Shown here in pieces: positions 16,787 to 25,194 of a stretch of 44,381 bases of DNA. Positions within the stretch are counted from its first letter, which is position 1; every line of letters begins with the position of its first letter. Position numbers and translations under genes: made by a program. The notes under the pieces are model-generated. The model was not told the origin of the DNA. It searched no databases and saw only the letters and a list, made by a program, of their open reading frames with translations. Source of the DNA: an uncultured Bacteroidales bacterium (GTDB lineage Bacteria; Bacteroidota; Bacteroidia; Bacteroidales; UBA932); NCBI GenBank assembly GCA_949289565.1, contig CASEOO010000025.1:1-44381 (forward strand), given 5' to 3'.

Positions 16787-17629
16787 CTATTCTTCAGTGT
16801 ATTTTGCCAGGATGACATCGTCGATGAGCATGGCAGAATCTGCGGCGTTGTTCTGCAGGCAGACGAGGATGCCTGTGCGGTCAGTCTCGTTGGATGCGGC
16901 GGCTGAGCTGTAGGCTACGCTTCCGGTAGGCACCACTTTGGAGAGGTCTATGATGAATTCAAACTCCATCCATTCTTCAGTTGAGAGCGGAGGGTTGGCC
17001 TCTGTCGGAGTGGCTTCAGGGCAGTTTTTGCAATACGCGGTGTATTTGGAGTCGTCTGAAGCCGGCTTTCCGGAATAGAACGGGAAGTATGTTGCCGCCG
17101 GCTTTCCGTCAGCGTCAGTGGTGCGTATGAAAATTCTCGTTTTTGCAGGTCCGGAAGCCGCCTTTGCCTTGAAAGATATGGTGTAGAGCCCTGGGTCCAT
17201 CGTTCCTTCTATCATCTGGCAGAAGAAGCTCCTGCCTGGGTCGCTGTTAGGAATAGCAGTGCCAGCATTTGTCATTTTACCGACCCTTCCTCTTTCGGCA
17301 TCGTCGGTGATTTCCAACGTGAATTTACCTGTATGAGTGCCGGCGACATAGTAAAGCCATTCATTGTAGACGAGGGTTTCGGAGTACAGGGCATTGGCCA
17401 GAGTCGCCTCGCCGAATCCGCTGTCATGGATGAAATTTCCTTCTTCATCAGGAGCGGCAGGAGTGCCGCCGGGCTCTTCTTCATCCGGCTCGTCAGTGTC
17501 ATCTTCTCCAGCTATGACATCTTCTTCGAAATCTGTTGGCAGTGGAGGCACAGGGTCTTCTTCGGTACAGCTGCCGAAGGCCAATGCCATTGCCGCGGCC
17601 GCGGCAATCAATGTGTAGTACTTTTTCAT
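16787..17629 (-). CDS. Lipoprotein with lectin-like domain, paralog of the adjacent fimbrillin-like C-terminus
   Basis: The 280-aa protein has a lipoprotein signal (AFGSC). A very acidic, proline-containing linker follows (about residues 22-65, rich in E, D and P), typical of surface-exposed Bacteroidota lipoproteins. One beta-sandwich domain of about 210 residues completes it. This domain is nearly identical to that of the 15062-16600 protein, with only about a dozen amino-acid changes over its last 195 residues. It is probably a glycan-binding surface protein. It lies 12 bp after the FG-GAP gene. The near-identity suggests recent duplication or gene conversion. Confidence 0.75.
   Translation of the reverse strand: MKKYYTLIAAAAAMALAFGSCTEEDPVPPLPTDFEEDVIAGEDDTDEPDEEEPGGTPAAPDEEGNFIHDSGFGEATLANALYSETLVYNEWLYYVAGTHTGKFTLEITDDAERGRVGKMTNAGTAIPNSDPGRSFFCQMIEGTMDPGLYTISFKAKAASGPAKTRIFIRTTDADGKPAATYFPFYSGKPASDDSKYTAYCKNCPEATPTEANPPLSTEEWMEFEFIIDLSKVVPTGSVAYSSAAASNETDRTGILVCLQNNAADSAMLIDDVILAKYTEE
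16791..17374 (-). repeat. Direct repeat, copy 2 of the duplicated lectin-like module
   Basis: This is the partner of 15087-15670. Recombination between the copies would delete 1704 bp, including the small peptide gene, and would fuse the acidic N-terminal lipoprotein to the downstream frame. Confidence 0.9.
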
Positions 17630-17641
17630 TTTATGTGGTTT

Positions 17642-19642
17642 TTATGGTTGCTGAATGTTGTTTCTCAATAAATAGAAATGTCCGTCTTCGGCTCCGCAGA
17701 TGATATCAGGAATACCGTCATTGCCCCAGTCGAAGACTGCCGGGCATGTCGAATGTCCTGCGAGCTTGACGTCGCTGATGTCTCCGCGGTATTCCAGAAG
17801 AACTTTCCCGTTTTCGTCAGTGCCGAGATTCTTGAACCATGCCGTGTTCCGGCTGTCCACCAGCAAGTCTGCAAGTCCGTCTCCGTCCCAGTCCGCAAAA
17901 CATATTTTCCTCCGTCCTGACTGCCCGGCTTTTTTGCTGTTCAGGCGCAGCGGTCCGCAGGTGGAGTCTGCCACGCCCTTCTGCGGATCATAGACACTGC
18001 AGTTCACTCCGATGAATATTCTTTTCCCCTGGCGCAGGCGGAGCGAGGCATCAGAGTCACGGAACCGTTCATAGAAAGCCAGATAGCCTTCGTGGTCCAG
18101 CATGATGATGTCTGTCAGTCCGTCTTCGTTCCAGTCGATGGCGGCTGGCGTGGTCCTCCATTGTGTGACAAGCTCTCCTTCTGCAGGATTCCACCAGTTC
18201 CATGCTGGCTTCGGCGCTGTCCCGGCTATTTCCACCGGCTTCGGGGCTTCCAGTTCCAGCATGTCGGCAGAGCCGGTGTTGCGCAGCCATTGAATTTTCC
18301 CGGTGATGGAATTCATTATGATGTCGGCGAGCCCGTCTCCGTCCCAGTCTGCCGCAGTCACTGCTGTATAGCCCCATTTGGCTTCAGCAGGGCCCTGGAT
18401 AGATCCGTTTTCTCCGGCCATTATTCTGAATGTTTCGCCATTTACCCTGAACAGGCGAGGAGCTTCCCATTCAGGGACATCGTTGCTTCCGCAGTTCCGG
18501 ATGAAAGCTATTTCTCCTGCCGAATTTCCGCTCAGCAGGTCTGTGACCCCGTCTCCGTCCCAGTCTGCGGCATATGGCGTGGACAATGCTCCGAATTTAA
18601 CCAGGTCGGCTTCCTGCCGGAAATATTCCGGAGAGCTGAACACTGGCATGCCGTCTTCCACTTTTCCTGTATTTCTGAGCCATGCGACACGTCCGTCTTC
18701 ATCTCCGGCGATGATATCTGGCAGACCGTCATCATTGAAATCCGAGACGGCAGGAACTATCATTTGAAGATGGAAGCGTATTTCTCCGTCTGCATTGCGA
18801 AGCCTGCGTCCGGCCTTGAATACAGGAGTCCCGTCCGAGGAAACATTCTCGAACCAGGTGAGTCCGTCGAGGAATTCTCCGCAGATGATGTCCAGGTCTC
18901 CGTCTGCATCGAAATCTGCAATGCACGGGCAAGGAGCTCCATAGACATCTATGTCTTCACCTCCGGCATGGATTCTTCCGGCGTTCACGTATGTACCGTT
19001 CTGGTTCTCCAGCAGATAAACATATCCGTGCAGCGGGCCGTTCTTCCATCTTCCGAGAGAATCGAAAGCATTGTCCCATCCATAGTCGCTCCATGTGTCT
19101 ATGCCGGCTATGATGTCCAGATCTGAATCAGAGTCCCAGTCGATGCAGTTCCACATGTGGCTTCTGGTCCTTTTGAGGATGTCTCCGAATTGCTCTCCTT
19201 CGTAGGTGATGCTTTCCTCAGTTTCATATGGAGCATAGAAAAAGTCCGGATATTCTTTCCCTGGGGAAAGTACGCAGGAGATGCCGCCGGATTCGGACAG
19301 CCGGATATTGTTTTTCCCTTCGGAGCTTATCCTGATGGCTTTCGAGAAGAACGGCTTTTCTTTTGAACCTTTGTTCAAGAACAGATAGAGCCCCTTGTAC
19401 GGCGTGTCCGGGCATGAGACGAGAAGGTCTTTCACCCCGTCTGAGTCATAGTCGTATGGAAGGGGTATTCCCCACAGCCCCACACCGAGCCAGTCAGCCT
19501 TTACATCCTTTCCGAAGCGCAATGCCAGGCTGTCTGTTTTCTTAGGCATGTTCTCAGGTATCGGCGTCCCGGAATTGCCGCAGGCATCCAGCATGAGGAT
19601 GGCCCAGAAAACGATCAGAGCATGGAATATGATATTTTTCAT
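17642..19642 (-). CDS. FG-GAP/VCBS beta-propeller lipoprotein
   Basis: This predicted lipoprotein (lipobox LMLDAC) of about 666 aa contains around nine calcium-binding loops of the form D-x-D-x-D-G-x-x-D, for example DYDSDGVKD, DFDADGDLD, DWDGDGVTD, DWNEDGLTD and DWGNDGIPD. Between them, repeats such as IQWLRNTGS mark blades of a beta-propeller. Such proteins in polysaccharide loci are usually binding proteins or accompany lyases; no lyase domain is seen here. The ATG at 19642 is preferred to an upstream TTG at 19654. It starts 12 bp after the isomerase stop. Confidence 0.8.
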   Translation of the reverse strand: MKNIIFHALIVFWAILMLDACGNSGTPIPENMPKKTDSLALRFGKDVKADWLGVGLWGIPLPYDYDSDGVKDLLVSCPDTPYKGLYLFLNKGSKEKPFFSKAIRISSEGKNNIRLSESGGISCVLSPGKEYPDFFYAPYETEESITYEGEQFGDILKRTRSHMWNCIDWDSDSDLDIIAGIDTWSDYGWDNAFDSLGRWKNGPLHGYVYLLENQNGTYVNAGRIHAGGEDIDVYGAPCPCIADFDADGDLDIICGEFLDGLTWFENVSSDGTPVFKAGRRLRNADGEIRFHLQMIVPAVSDFNDDGLPDIIAGDEDGRVAWLRNTGKVEDGMPVFSSPEYFRQEADLVKFGALSTPYAADWDGDGVTDLLSGNSAGEIAFIRNCGSNDVPEWEAPRLFRVNGETFRIMAGENGSIQGPAEAKWGYTAVTAADWDGDGLADIIMNSITGKIQWLRNTGSADMLELEAPKPVEIAGTAPKPAWNWWNPAEGELVTQWRTTPAAIDWNEDGLTDIIMLDHEGYLAFYERFRDSDASLRLRQGKRIFIGVNCSVYDPQKGVADSTCGPLRLNSKKAGQSGRRKICFADWDGDGLADLLVDSRNTAWFKNLGTDENGKVLLEYRGDISDVKLAGHSTCPAVFDWGNDGIPDIICGAEDGHFYLLRNNIQQP

Positions 19643-19654
19643 TTTCAAGAGCAA

Positions 19655-21430
19655 TTATTTGTAAACGGGTCCGAAGTTCGCGCAAGCCCTGTAGTCAGCG
19701 CCTTCTGGGTCTGAACCGAAAGCTGCCCATGCACTTGGGCGGAAAAGCTGTTCAGGAGCCAGGTTGTGCATGCATACAGGTATTCTGAGCATGGATGCCA
19801 GCGTCACCAGCTCTTCGCCGACATGTCCATATGAAATAGCGCCATGGTTGGCTCCCCATGCATTCATCACGGAATAGACACTTTTGAACTGCCCTTCTCC
19901 GGTGAGCCTTGGTGCAAACCATGTAGTAGGCCATGCAGGGTCTGTCCTGCTGTCTATTTTCCGGAAAGCCTCATCATCTATGTTCACAGCCCATCCTTCT
20001 GCCAGCTGCAGAACAGGCCCGAGGCCTTTTATCAGATTTATGCGGCACATGGTCACTGGCATCTCTCCCTTGGTCAGGAATTTTGACGTGAATCCGCCTC
20101 CTCTCATATATTCACGTCCTGCAGGATGCCAGGTCGTCGCCGCCAGGCATGCTTCTGCATCATCGCTGTCCATTTCCCAGAATGGTTTCATAGCAGGAGC
20201 TCCATTGTCTGTGACAGCTCCAGTGGCGTCCAGTGAAGATGAGCCGGAATTTATGAGATGGATGATTCCGTTTGAAGCCTTGCCCTCCAGTTTCTTCCCT
20301 GTGACACGCTCTACGGCTTCCGGACTCCAGTAAGTGCGGATGTCCGAGAAAAGCTGCGCCCTGTTTGTCAGGAGGTGAAGCATCAGCATCGACACGCCGT
20401 TGAGAGTGTCGTTTTCAGTGGCGAAGACGAAAGCTTCCCTGATGCCGTTCCAGTCGAACGAACTGTTGAGAATCGCTTCCGAGAAGTCTCCGTCCGGCCT
20501 GAAATCTGTCCACTGTCTCTGTCCCTGGAAGCCTGCGGCAATGGCGTTGTGTCCCATAGCTTCTTCTTTGAAGCCCATCCGGGCCAATACAGGATTCCCT
20601 ATCATAAGGTCTCTGAAAATCATCGTCATCTTCACTGCGAATTCCCAGACTTTGTCTTTTTCTTCCCTTGAAAATCTCAGATGCACTGGATTCAGGTCTT
20701 CTCCTTCGCGAGGCTTGCAGTATTTATCCACCCATGCCATGGCTTTCGCGAATTCATCATGGTCGTATATCCCGAGTTCGATTCTGCGCTGTATTTCAGA
20801 GCAGTCCACCTGTTCGTTCCTCATTCCTAAATATTCCTGGAAAAAGTCCGGATTTGGAATCGACCCTGCAATGCCCATCGAGACAGACCCTATGGAAAGA
20901 TATGATTTGCCTTTCATCTGCATGACAGCCACTGCGGCCTTTCCGAAAAGCAGGAGCTTCCTTTTCACATCGGCTGGTATTTCTCCAGCCATGTCCAGGT
21001 CCTGGACTTCGCTTCCGTAGATTCCGAAAGCCGGCAGTCCTTTCTGGTTGTGCCCTGCGAGAGCCGAGGCCAGATATACGGCACCTGGACGTTCAGTTCC
21101 GTTGAATCCCCAGACAGCCTTCGGCATGAGAGGGTCCATGTCGATGGTTTCCGCTCCATAGCACCAGCACGGAGTGACTGATATGACAGCCCCGACCCCT
21201 TCGGACTTGAATTTCTCAGCGGCCATTGCCGCTTCCTCTGCTCCGCCTATGGTGGTGTCGGCGATGACGCATTGGACGGAAACCCCGTCCGAATATCTGA
21301 GTTCGGAAGAATACAGGTCAGCGACATTTCTGGCCAGTGTCATGGTCATTTCTTCAAGGGATTCGCGAATACCGCCCCTGCGTCCGTCAATGATGGGGCG
21401 TATGCCGATTTTTGGATGTACATTTTTCAT
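19655..21430 (-). CDS. fucI: L-fucose isomerase (also D-arabinose isomerase)
   Basis: FucI converts the aldose L-fucose to L-fuculose; the same enzyme is known to isomerize D-arabinose to D-ribulose. The protein is 591 aa, the same length as E. coli FucI. The catalytic metal ligands correspond to Glu339 ([10 protein letters not shown]) and Asp363 (LFSDIRTYW), and the His region ISYGHVGEE is present near the C-terminus. It is the third gene of the operon, 12 bp behind the symporter. No fuculokinase or fuculose-1-phosphate aldolase gene is visible; the divergent kinase is of the ribulokinase type, favouring D-arabinose as the true substrate. Confidence 0.92.
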   Translation of the reverse strand: MKNVHPKIGIRPIIDGRRGGIRESLEEMTMTLARNVADLYSSELRYSDGVSVQCVIADTTIGGAEEAAMAAEKFKSEGVGAVISVTPCWCYGAETIDMDPLMPKAVWGFNGTERPGAVYLASALAGHNQKGLPAFGIYGSEVQDLDMAGEIPADVKRKLLLFGKAAVAVMQMKGKSYLSIGSVSMGIAGSIPNPDFFQEYLGMRNEQVDCSEIQRRIELGIYDHDEFAKAMAWVDKYCKPREGEDLNPVHLRFSREEKDKVWEFAVKMTMIFRDLMIGNPVLARMGFKEEAMGHNAIAAGFQGQRQWTDFRPDGDFSEAILNSSFDWNGIREAFVFATENDTLNGVSMLMLHLLTNRAQLFSDIRTYWSPEAVERVTGKKLEGKASNGIIHLINSGSSSLDATGAVTDNGAPAMKPFWEMDSDDAEACLAATTWHPAGREYMRGGGFTSKFLTKGEMPVTMCRINLIKGLGPVLQLAEGWAVNIDDEAFRKIDSRTDPAWPTTWFAPRLTGEGQFKSVYSVMNAWGANHGAISYGHVGEELVTLASMLRIPVCMHNLAPEQLFRPSAWAAFGSDPEGADYRACANFGPVYK

Positions 21431-21442
21431 GGTTCTTGAGTG

Positions 21443-22927
21443 TTATGCGGTTCTTTTTCTTTTTTCAGCAAGTGCCGTGGCGATAAATCCTGTGCAGAAT
21501 ATTACAAGAGTGCCTGCAACTATCGTCAGGTAGGTGTGCATCTGTGATCTGAATTCCCAGAATGGAGAGCCTTCGTTGATGAGCGGGGACAGGCTCATCC
21601 ATGATATGGTCAGAAGACCCAGGATGACTGCCAGTACTGCGCGCGGCCTGCGGACCTTTCTGCATACCAAAGCCAGCAGGAACAGTCCGAGCATGCCTCC
21701 GCTGAATATCGACGCCAGTTTCCACCAGGCATCCAATATTCCGTCTATGTGCATCATCATCAGCCCGGCAGCTATGCCAAGCGCTCCGACAGTGAAAGTC
21801 GCGGTGTACAGCACGGCCATGTTTTGCTTCTCGTCCGTCCGCGGCTTGAAATGCTTGACGAAATCAGTCAGGATGATGGTGGCGGAAGAGTTGATGCTCG
21901 TGGCTACCGTGCTCATTCCGGCAGAGAACAGTGCCGCTATTACCAGGCCTGTGATGCCGGCAGGCAGCCCATGCACTATGAAGTACGGAAACACCTGGTC
22001 AGCAGGAGTCCCTTCGGGCAGAAGCCCTGGAGATGCTGTATAGTATGCATACAGGGCTGTGCCTATGTATACGAAAACCAGTGACACCGGGATGTACAGC
22101 AGGCCTCCGAACAGGGTGGATTTCACTGCGTCGGCTGTAGTTTTGGTGGTCATGTATCTCTGTACATAGTTCTGGTCTATGCCGTAGTTCTGCAGATTTA
22201 CGAACAGCCCATAGATGAAGACTACCCAGAATGTAGGTTCGCTCAGTGAGAGCGAGAAGCTTCCGAGGCTGAATTTATCTGCTTCCGAGGCTATTTCAAA
22301 CAGCTGTCCAGGGCCTTCCGGCATGGAAAAAGTCAGTATCAATGCGCAGGCCGCGGCTCCGACGATGAGTATGATTCCCTGGATCGCGTCAGTCCATACT
22401 ACTGCGGCGATACCTCCTGCCAGTGTGTAAACCAGCGTCACTATGCCTGTAATTATGATGATGGTCTGAATGTCCCAGCCGAACATCGAATTTATCGGCA
22501 ATGCGAGCAGCAACAATATCGAACCGATTCTCGCCACCTGTGTGAGGAGATAGCAGATGGCAACGTAGCATCTGGCCCAGTACCCGAACCTCTGCTCGAG
22601 GTATTGATATGCTGAAACGCTGTTTATGCCCCTGTATAAAGGAATGAATATTTTGGCCGCCAGCCATGTGGCTATCGGAATGGAAAGGCTGAATACAAAA
22701 GGGTTCCAGTTTCCTGCATAGGCATCTCCCGGGAGTCCCAGGAAGCTGATGCTGCTTACAAATGTCGCGAATATGGACATGCCCACCGCCCACGACGGCA
22801 GTGTCCCCGACGCCGCTGTAAACGAGTCTGAGCTTTTCCGGCTTCTGAACCAGAAACTGCATCCGAAAAGAGCAGTCCCGGCTACAAAGAGGAAGAATAT
22901 TATATAGTCAAGTGCTGTTATTTCCAT
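21443..22927 (-). CDS. Sodium/solute symporter (SSS family), sugar or acid uptake
   Basis: This inner-membrane transporter of 494 aa has about 13 hydrophobic segments. The SSS/SLC5 pattern is visible: FLGLPGDAYAGNW near residue 60, then YQYLEQRFGYWAR, the long core TGIVTLVYTLAGGIAAVVWTDAIQG-type region, and AALFSAGMSTVATSINSSATII. Members carry sugars, sialic acid or small acids with Na+. Position between the aldolase and isomerase genes suggests uptake of the monosaccharide released by the locus. It starts 13 bp after the aldolase gene. Confidence 0.88.
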   Translation of the reverse strand: MEITALDYIIFFLFVAGTALFGCSFWFRSRKSSDSFTAASGTLPSWAVGMSIFATFVSSISFLGLPGDAYAGNWNPFVFSLSIPIATWLAAKIFIPLYRGINSVSAYQYLEQRFGYWARCYVAICYLLTQVARIGSILLLLALPINSMFGWDIQTIIIITGIVTLVYTLAGGIAAVVWTDAIQGIILIVGAAACALILTFSMPEGPGQLFEIASEADKFSLGSFSLSLSEPTFWVVFIYGLFVNLQNYGIDQNYVQRYMTTKTTADAVKSTLFGGLLYIPVSLVFVYIGTALYAYYTASPGLLPEGTPADQVFPYFIVHGLPAGITGLVIAALFSAGMSTVATSINSSATIILTDFVKHFKPRTDEKQNMAVLYTATFTVGALGIAAGLMMMHIDGILDAWWKLASIFSGGMLGLFLLALVCRKVRRPRAVLAVILGLLTISWMSLSPLINEGSPFWEFRSQMHTYLTIVAGTLVIFCTGFIATALAEKRKRTA

Positions 22928-22940
22928 GATTCAATTATGC

Positions 22941-23882
22941 TTACGCCTGTTGTGATCCGTATTGCCAGATGCTGTCCAGTTCTGCAAGTATTCTGCGCAC
23001 CTCGGCCAATTCCTTCCCTTCAAGTGATGAAAAAGGATGAAGCATCTGCCCGCTGCAGACTCCCTTTTCGTGAAGAGCCGCTTTCAGCCCTTTCAAATAT
23101 CCCGCAGGGCCGTCTCCTATGCTGTAAAGCGAGGTGCTGATATGCATCACTGTTTTCTGCATCTCCCGCACTTTGTCAACATCTTTTCTGGCGGCGGCCT
23201 CATATAGGCTTGCGTAAAACCGCGGGAACAGGTTCGCTCCTCCGTTGACTCCCCCGCAGGCTCCCATGAGCACGCATTCACCGGTAAGTTCCTCCGGGCC
23301 GACAAATACGGAAAAACCTTGATGTTTCCGTGCTATATGCATCAGCGTCTGGAAATAGGTCATGTTGGCCGAGCTGTCCTTGATGCCGGCTATGTTCGGA
23401 TGAGAGGCGAGAATGTCGACTGTCCGGGCTTCCAGGCTCACTTTGACGCAAGATGGCATATTGTACAGAAAAACAGGCAGGGGAGAGCCGTCTGCTAATG
23501 ACGTGAACCATCTTTTAAGGTCATCCTGCGTATGGCTGTAATAATACGGGGCAGCCGCTACGGTGGAAGAATAGCCGGCATCAGCCGCAGTTTCAGCCAG
23601 AGAGACAGAGTCTTCGTGCGATGTGTCTGTTATTCCTGCCAGGAGGGGCACTCTGCCGTCCACCAGCCGGCTGACCATCCGGATGAATGAATGCCTTGTT
23701 CTGGCAGGCAGGCAATGGGCCTCTCCAGTGGAGCCGAGGACAAATATTCCGTGAACTCCGCCTTTTATCACGTGTTCGACAAGCCTGGCAGTTCCAGCCT
23801 CGTCAATGTTTCCGCCGGCATCTGCCGGAGTCACCAGTGGAACTATGATTCCTTTGAGAGAAGAATGTTCAGCAATGTTCAT
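22941..23882 (-). CDS. DapA/N-acetylneuraminate lyase superfamily aldolase
   Basis: This is a class I, pyruvate-type aldolase of 313 aa with the TIM-barrel signatures GSTGEAHCL (about 50-58), the tyrosine of LYNMP and the Schiff-base lysine in NIAGIKDSS. GACGGVNGGANLFPR fits the dihydrodipicolinate-synthase/2-keto-3-deoxy-sugar-acid aldolase side better than E. coli NanA. It is the first gene of the operon and is preceded by the TAAATCGTTTTA operator 10 bp upstream. The substrate is unclear: a keto-deoxy acid, or sialic acid given the terminal sialidase-fold gene. A housekeeping lysine role is unlikely in this context. Confidence 0.8.
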   Translation of the reverse strand: MNIAEHSSLKGIIVPLVTPADAGGNIDEAGTARLVEHVIKGGVHGIFVLGSTGEAHCLPARTRHSFIRMVSRLVDGRVPLLAGITDTSHEDSVSLAETAADAGYSSTVAAAPYYYSHTQDDLKRWFTSLADGSPLPVFLYNMPSCVKVSLEARTVDILASHPNIAGIKDSSANMTYFQTLMHIARKHQGFSVFVGPEELTGECVLMGACGGVNGGANLFPRFYASLYEAAARKDVDKVREMQKTVMHISTSLYSIGDGPAGYLKGLKAALHEKGVCSGQMLHPFSSLEGKELAEVRRILAELDSIWQYGSQQA

Positions 23883-23892
23883 ATTAATTAGT

Positions 23893-23904
23893 TAAATCGT
23901 TTTA
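23893..23904. promoter_or_regulatory. LacI-type operator in front of the long operon
   Basis: TAAATCGTTTTA matches the operators at 25108-25119 and 25137-25148, with a central CG dyad and a flanking GC (TTTAGC on this side). It lies 11 bp before the aldolase start codon, downstream of a weak -7-like GAAATTTG on the minus strand. Confidence 0.7.
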
Positions 23905-24019
23905 GCATTATGGTGCAAATTTCTGTTGTATTATCTCTTCAGTTTTCTGAACTTCATATTTCAGGCTTCGGCTGAATGCTTGTTCCCGGAGATGGATTCA
24001 TGAACCTGTCCGGTCTGAG

Positions 24020-25078
24020 TCACTTTTCCGGCATGCGTTTCATGCTGTTGTCCCATACGGCAGATTTGCCGGTGACCAGTTCTGGAATCAGGGATACTGA
24101 AGCGACTTTAGTATGGCTTTTTTCTTCGATATTCCTCAGAAGCAGGTCCAGGGATTCCCTTCCGAAGTCTTCTATCGGCTGCTGAATGTATGAAATCGAA
24201 GTGTAGAAAAGTTCGAACGCCTCGCTGCCGTCGAAGCCTACGACTGCGATGTCGTCAGGCACTCTGAGCCCAAGCCTGGAAAAGCATTTCAATCCTTCAA
24301 TCGTCAGAGAGTTGGTGGCGAATATCACAGCTTCGGCCGCGTCTTCAGTGCCTTTCCTGGCCAGGATTGATTTAATGGCGGATTCTATATCTTCCGGGAT
24401 GTATTTGAATCTTACCTTGTGCACCCTTATGTTGGAAGCCAGTCCGAAATGCTTCATGGATGCAATATATCCGGCTTCCCGTTCGTGTACATTTGTCAAT
24501 GCCAGGTCATACCCTATGAATTCGATCCGTGACGCTCCATAGCTGTGGAGAGATTCTACAGCCAGCGATATGGCTTTCCTGTTGTTCAAAACCACATTGT
24601 CTATGTCGGCATTTTCTATAAATCTGTCCAGAAGCACCACCGGAGTGCGGGCGGCTATGTTGCAGATGGCTTTTTCGGCTTTTTCACACGGCACGATGAT
24701 CATGCCGTCCACGCCTTTTGCCGACATGACATTTATCATATTTTCAAGCTTCACAGGGTTCTCGTCGGAGCTTCCGAAGATCACTGTGTAGTCTTTTTCA
24801 TATGCCCGGTCTTCGATGCACCGGGCAATGTCGGCAAAAAATTTGTTGGAAATGTCGGACAGGATGACACCGATGGTTTTCGTTTTTCCGATTCTGAGAC
24901 TTCTGGCGGCATAGTTAGGCTTGTAATTCATTTCTTTGGCTGTCGCCAATATCTTTTTTGTCATTTCTTCGCTGACGCGATAGCCCTTGCTGCTGTCACT
25001 TAGCGCGAAAGAAACCAGAGCTTTGGAAACCCCGACGGCTTCTGCAATATCTTTTATTGTAGTCCTTTTCCCTGCCAT
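24020..25078 (-). CDS. LacI-family repressor of the isomerase/kinase locus
   Basis: This 352-aa protein has a LacI helix-turn-helix at residues about 6-28 (TTIKDIAEAVGVSKALVSFAL) and a hinge region AARSLRIGKTKTIGVILSD. A sugar-binding domain of the periplasmic type follows, ending with VVGFDGSEAFELFYTSIS. It is divergent from the ribulokinase gene; two operator copies overlap its own promoter, implying autorepression. A third copy precedes the long operon. The inducer is inferred to be the sugar handled by FucI and the kinase, or its ketose. Confidence 0.9.
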   Translation of the reverse strand: MAGKRTTIKDIAEAVGVSKALVSFALSDSSKGYRVSEEMTKKILATAKEMNYKPNYAARSLRIGKTKTIGVILSDISNKFFADIARCIEDRAYEKDYTVIFGSSDENPVKLENMINVMSAKGVDGMIIVPCEKAEKAICNIAARTPVVLLDRFIENADIDNVVLNNRKAISLAVESLHSYGASRIEFIGYDLALTNVHEREAGYIASMKHFGLASNIRVHKVRFKYIPEDIESAIKSILARKGTEDAAEAVIFATNSLTIEGLKCFSRLGLRVPDDIAVVGFDGSEAFELFYTSISYIQQPIEDFGRESLDLLLRNIEEKSHTKVASVSLIPELVTGKSAVWDNSMKRMPEK

Positions 25079-25107
25079 AATTTCAGCCGAACTATTTGAA
25101 AATATGC

Positions 25108-25119
25108 TAAATCGTTTTA
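25108..25119. promoter_or_regulatory. LacI-type operator, copy O2
   Basis: TAAATCGTTTTA is preceded by ATATGC as in the neighbouring copy. It overlaps the expected start site of the repressor gene (about 7 bp past its -7 box). Confidence 0.7.
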
Positions 25120-25125
25120 CATTTG

Positions 25126-25157
25126 CAAATATATGCTAAATCGATTTAAAAACCAAA
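25126..25157 (-). promoter_or_regulatory. Promoter of the LacI repressor gene
   Basis: On the minus strand TTTG (25154-25157), a 20-bp spacer and TATATTTG (25126-25133) match the Bacteroidota -33/-7 pattern closely. The perfect operator at 25137-25148 lies within the spacer. Confidence 0.7.
25137..25148. promoter_or_regulatory. LacI-type operator, copy O1 (perfect palindrome)
   Basis: TAAATCGATTTA is a perfect 12-bp palindrome with the CG centre typical of LacI-family sites. It sits between the -33 and -7 boxes of the repressor gene and about 46 bp before the ribulokinase ATG, so binding would block both divergent transcripts. Confidence 0.75.
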
Positions 25158-25194
25158 TTATTCTTGATAAAATGTGACTGTAAATTGCAATGCT

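Noticed and set aside
18092..19126. 344-codon open frame opposite the FG-GAP gene
   Set aside because: It is a mirror of the repeated D-x-D-x-D-G codons; composition is Cys/Ser rich with no credible start.
22941..23882. Firm assignment as N-acetylneuraminate lyase because a sialidase-fold gene ends the operon
   Set aside because: The motifs fit the wider DapA superfamily and NanA-specific features are not clear; no other sialic-acid genes (nanE, nanK, NagA/B) are present.
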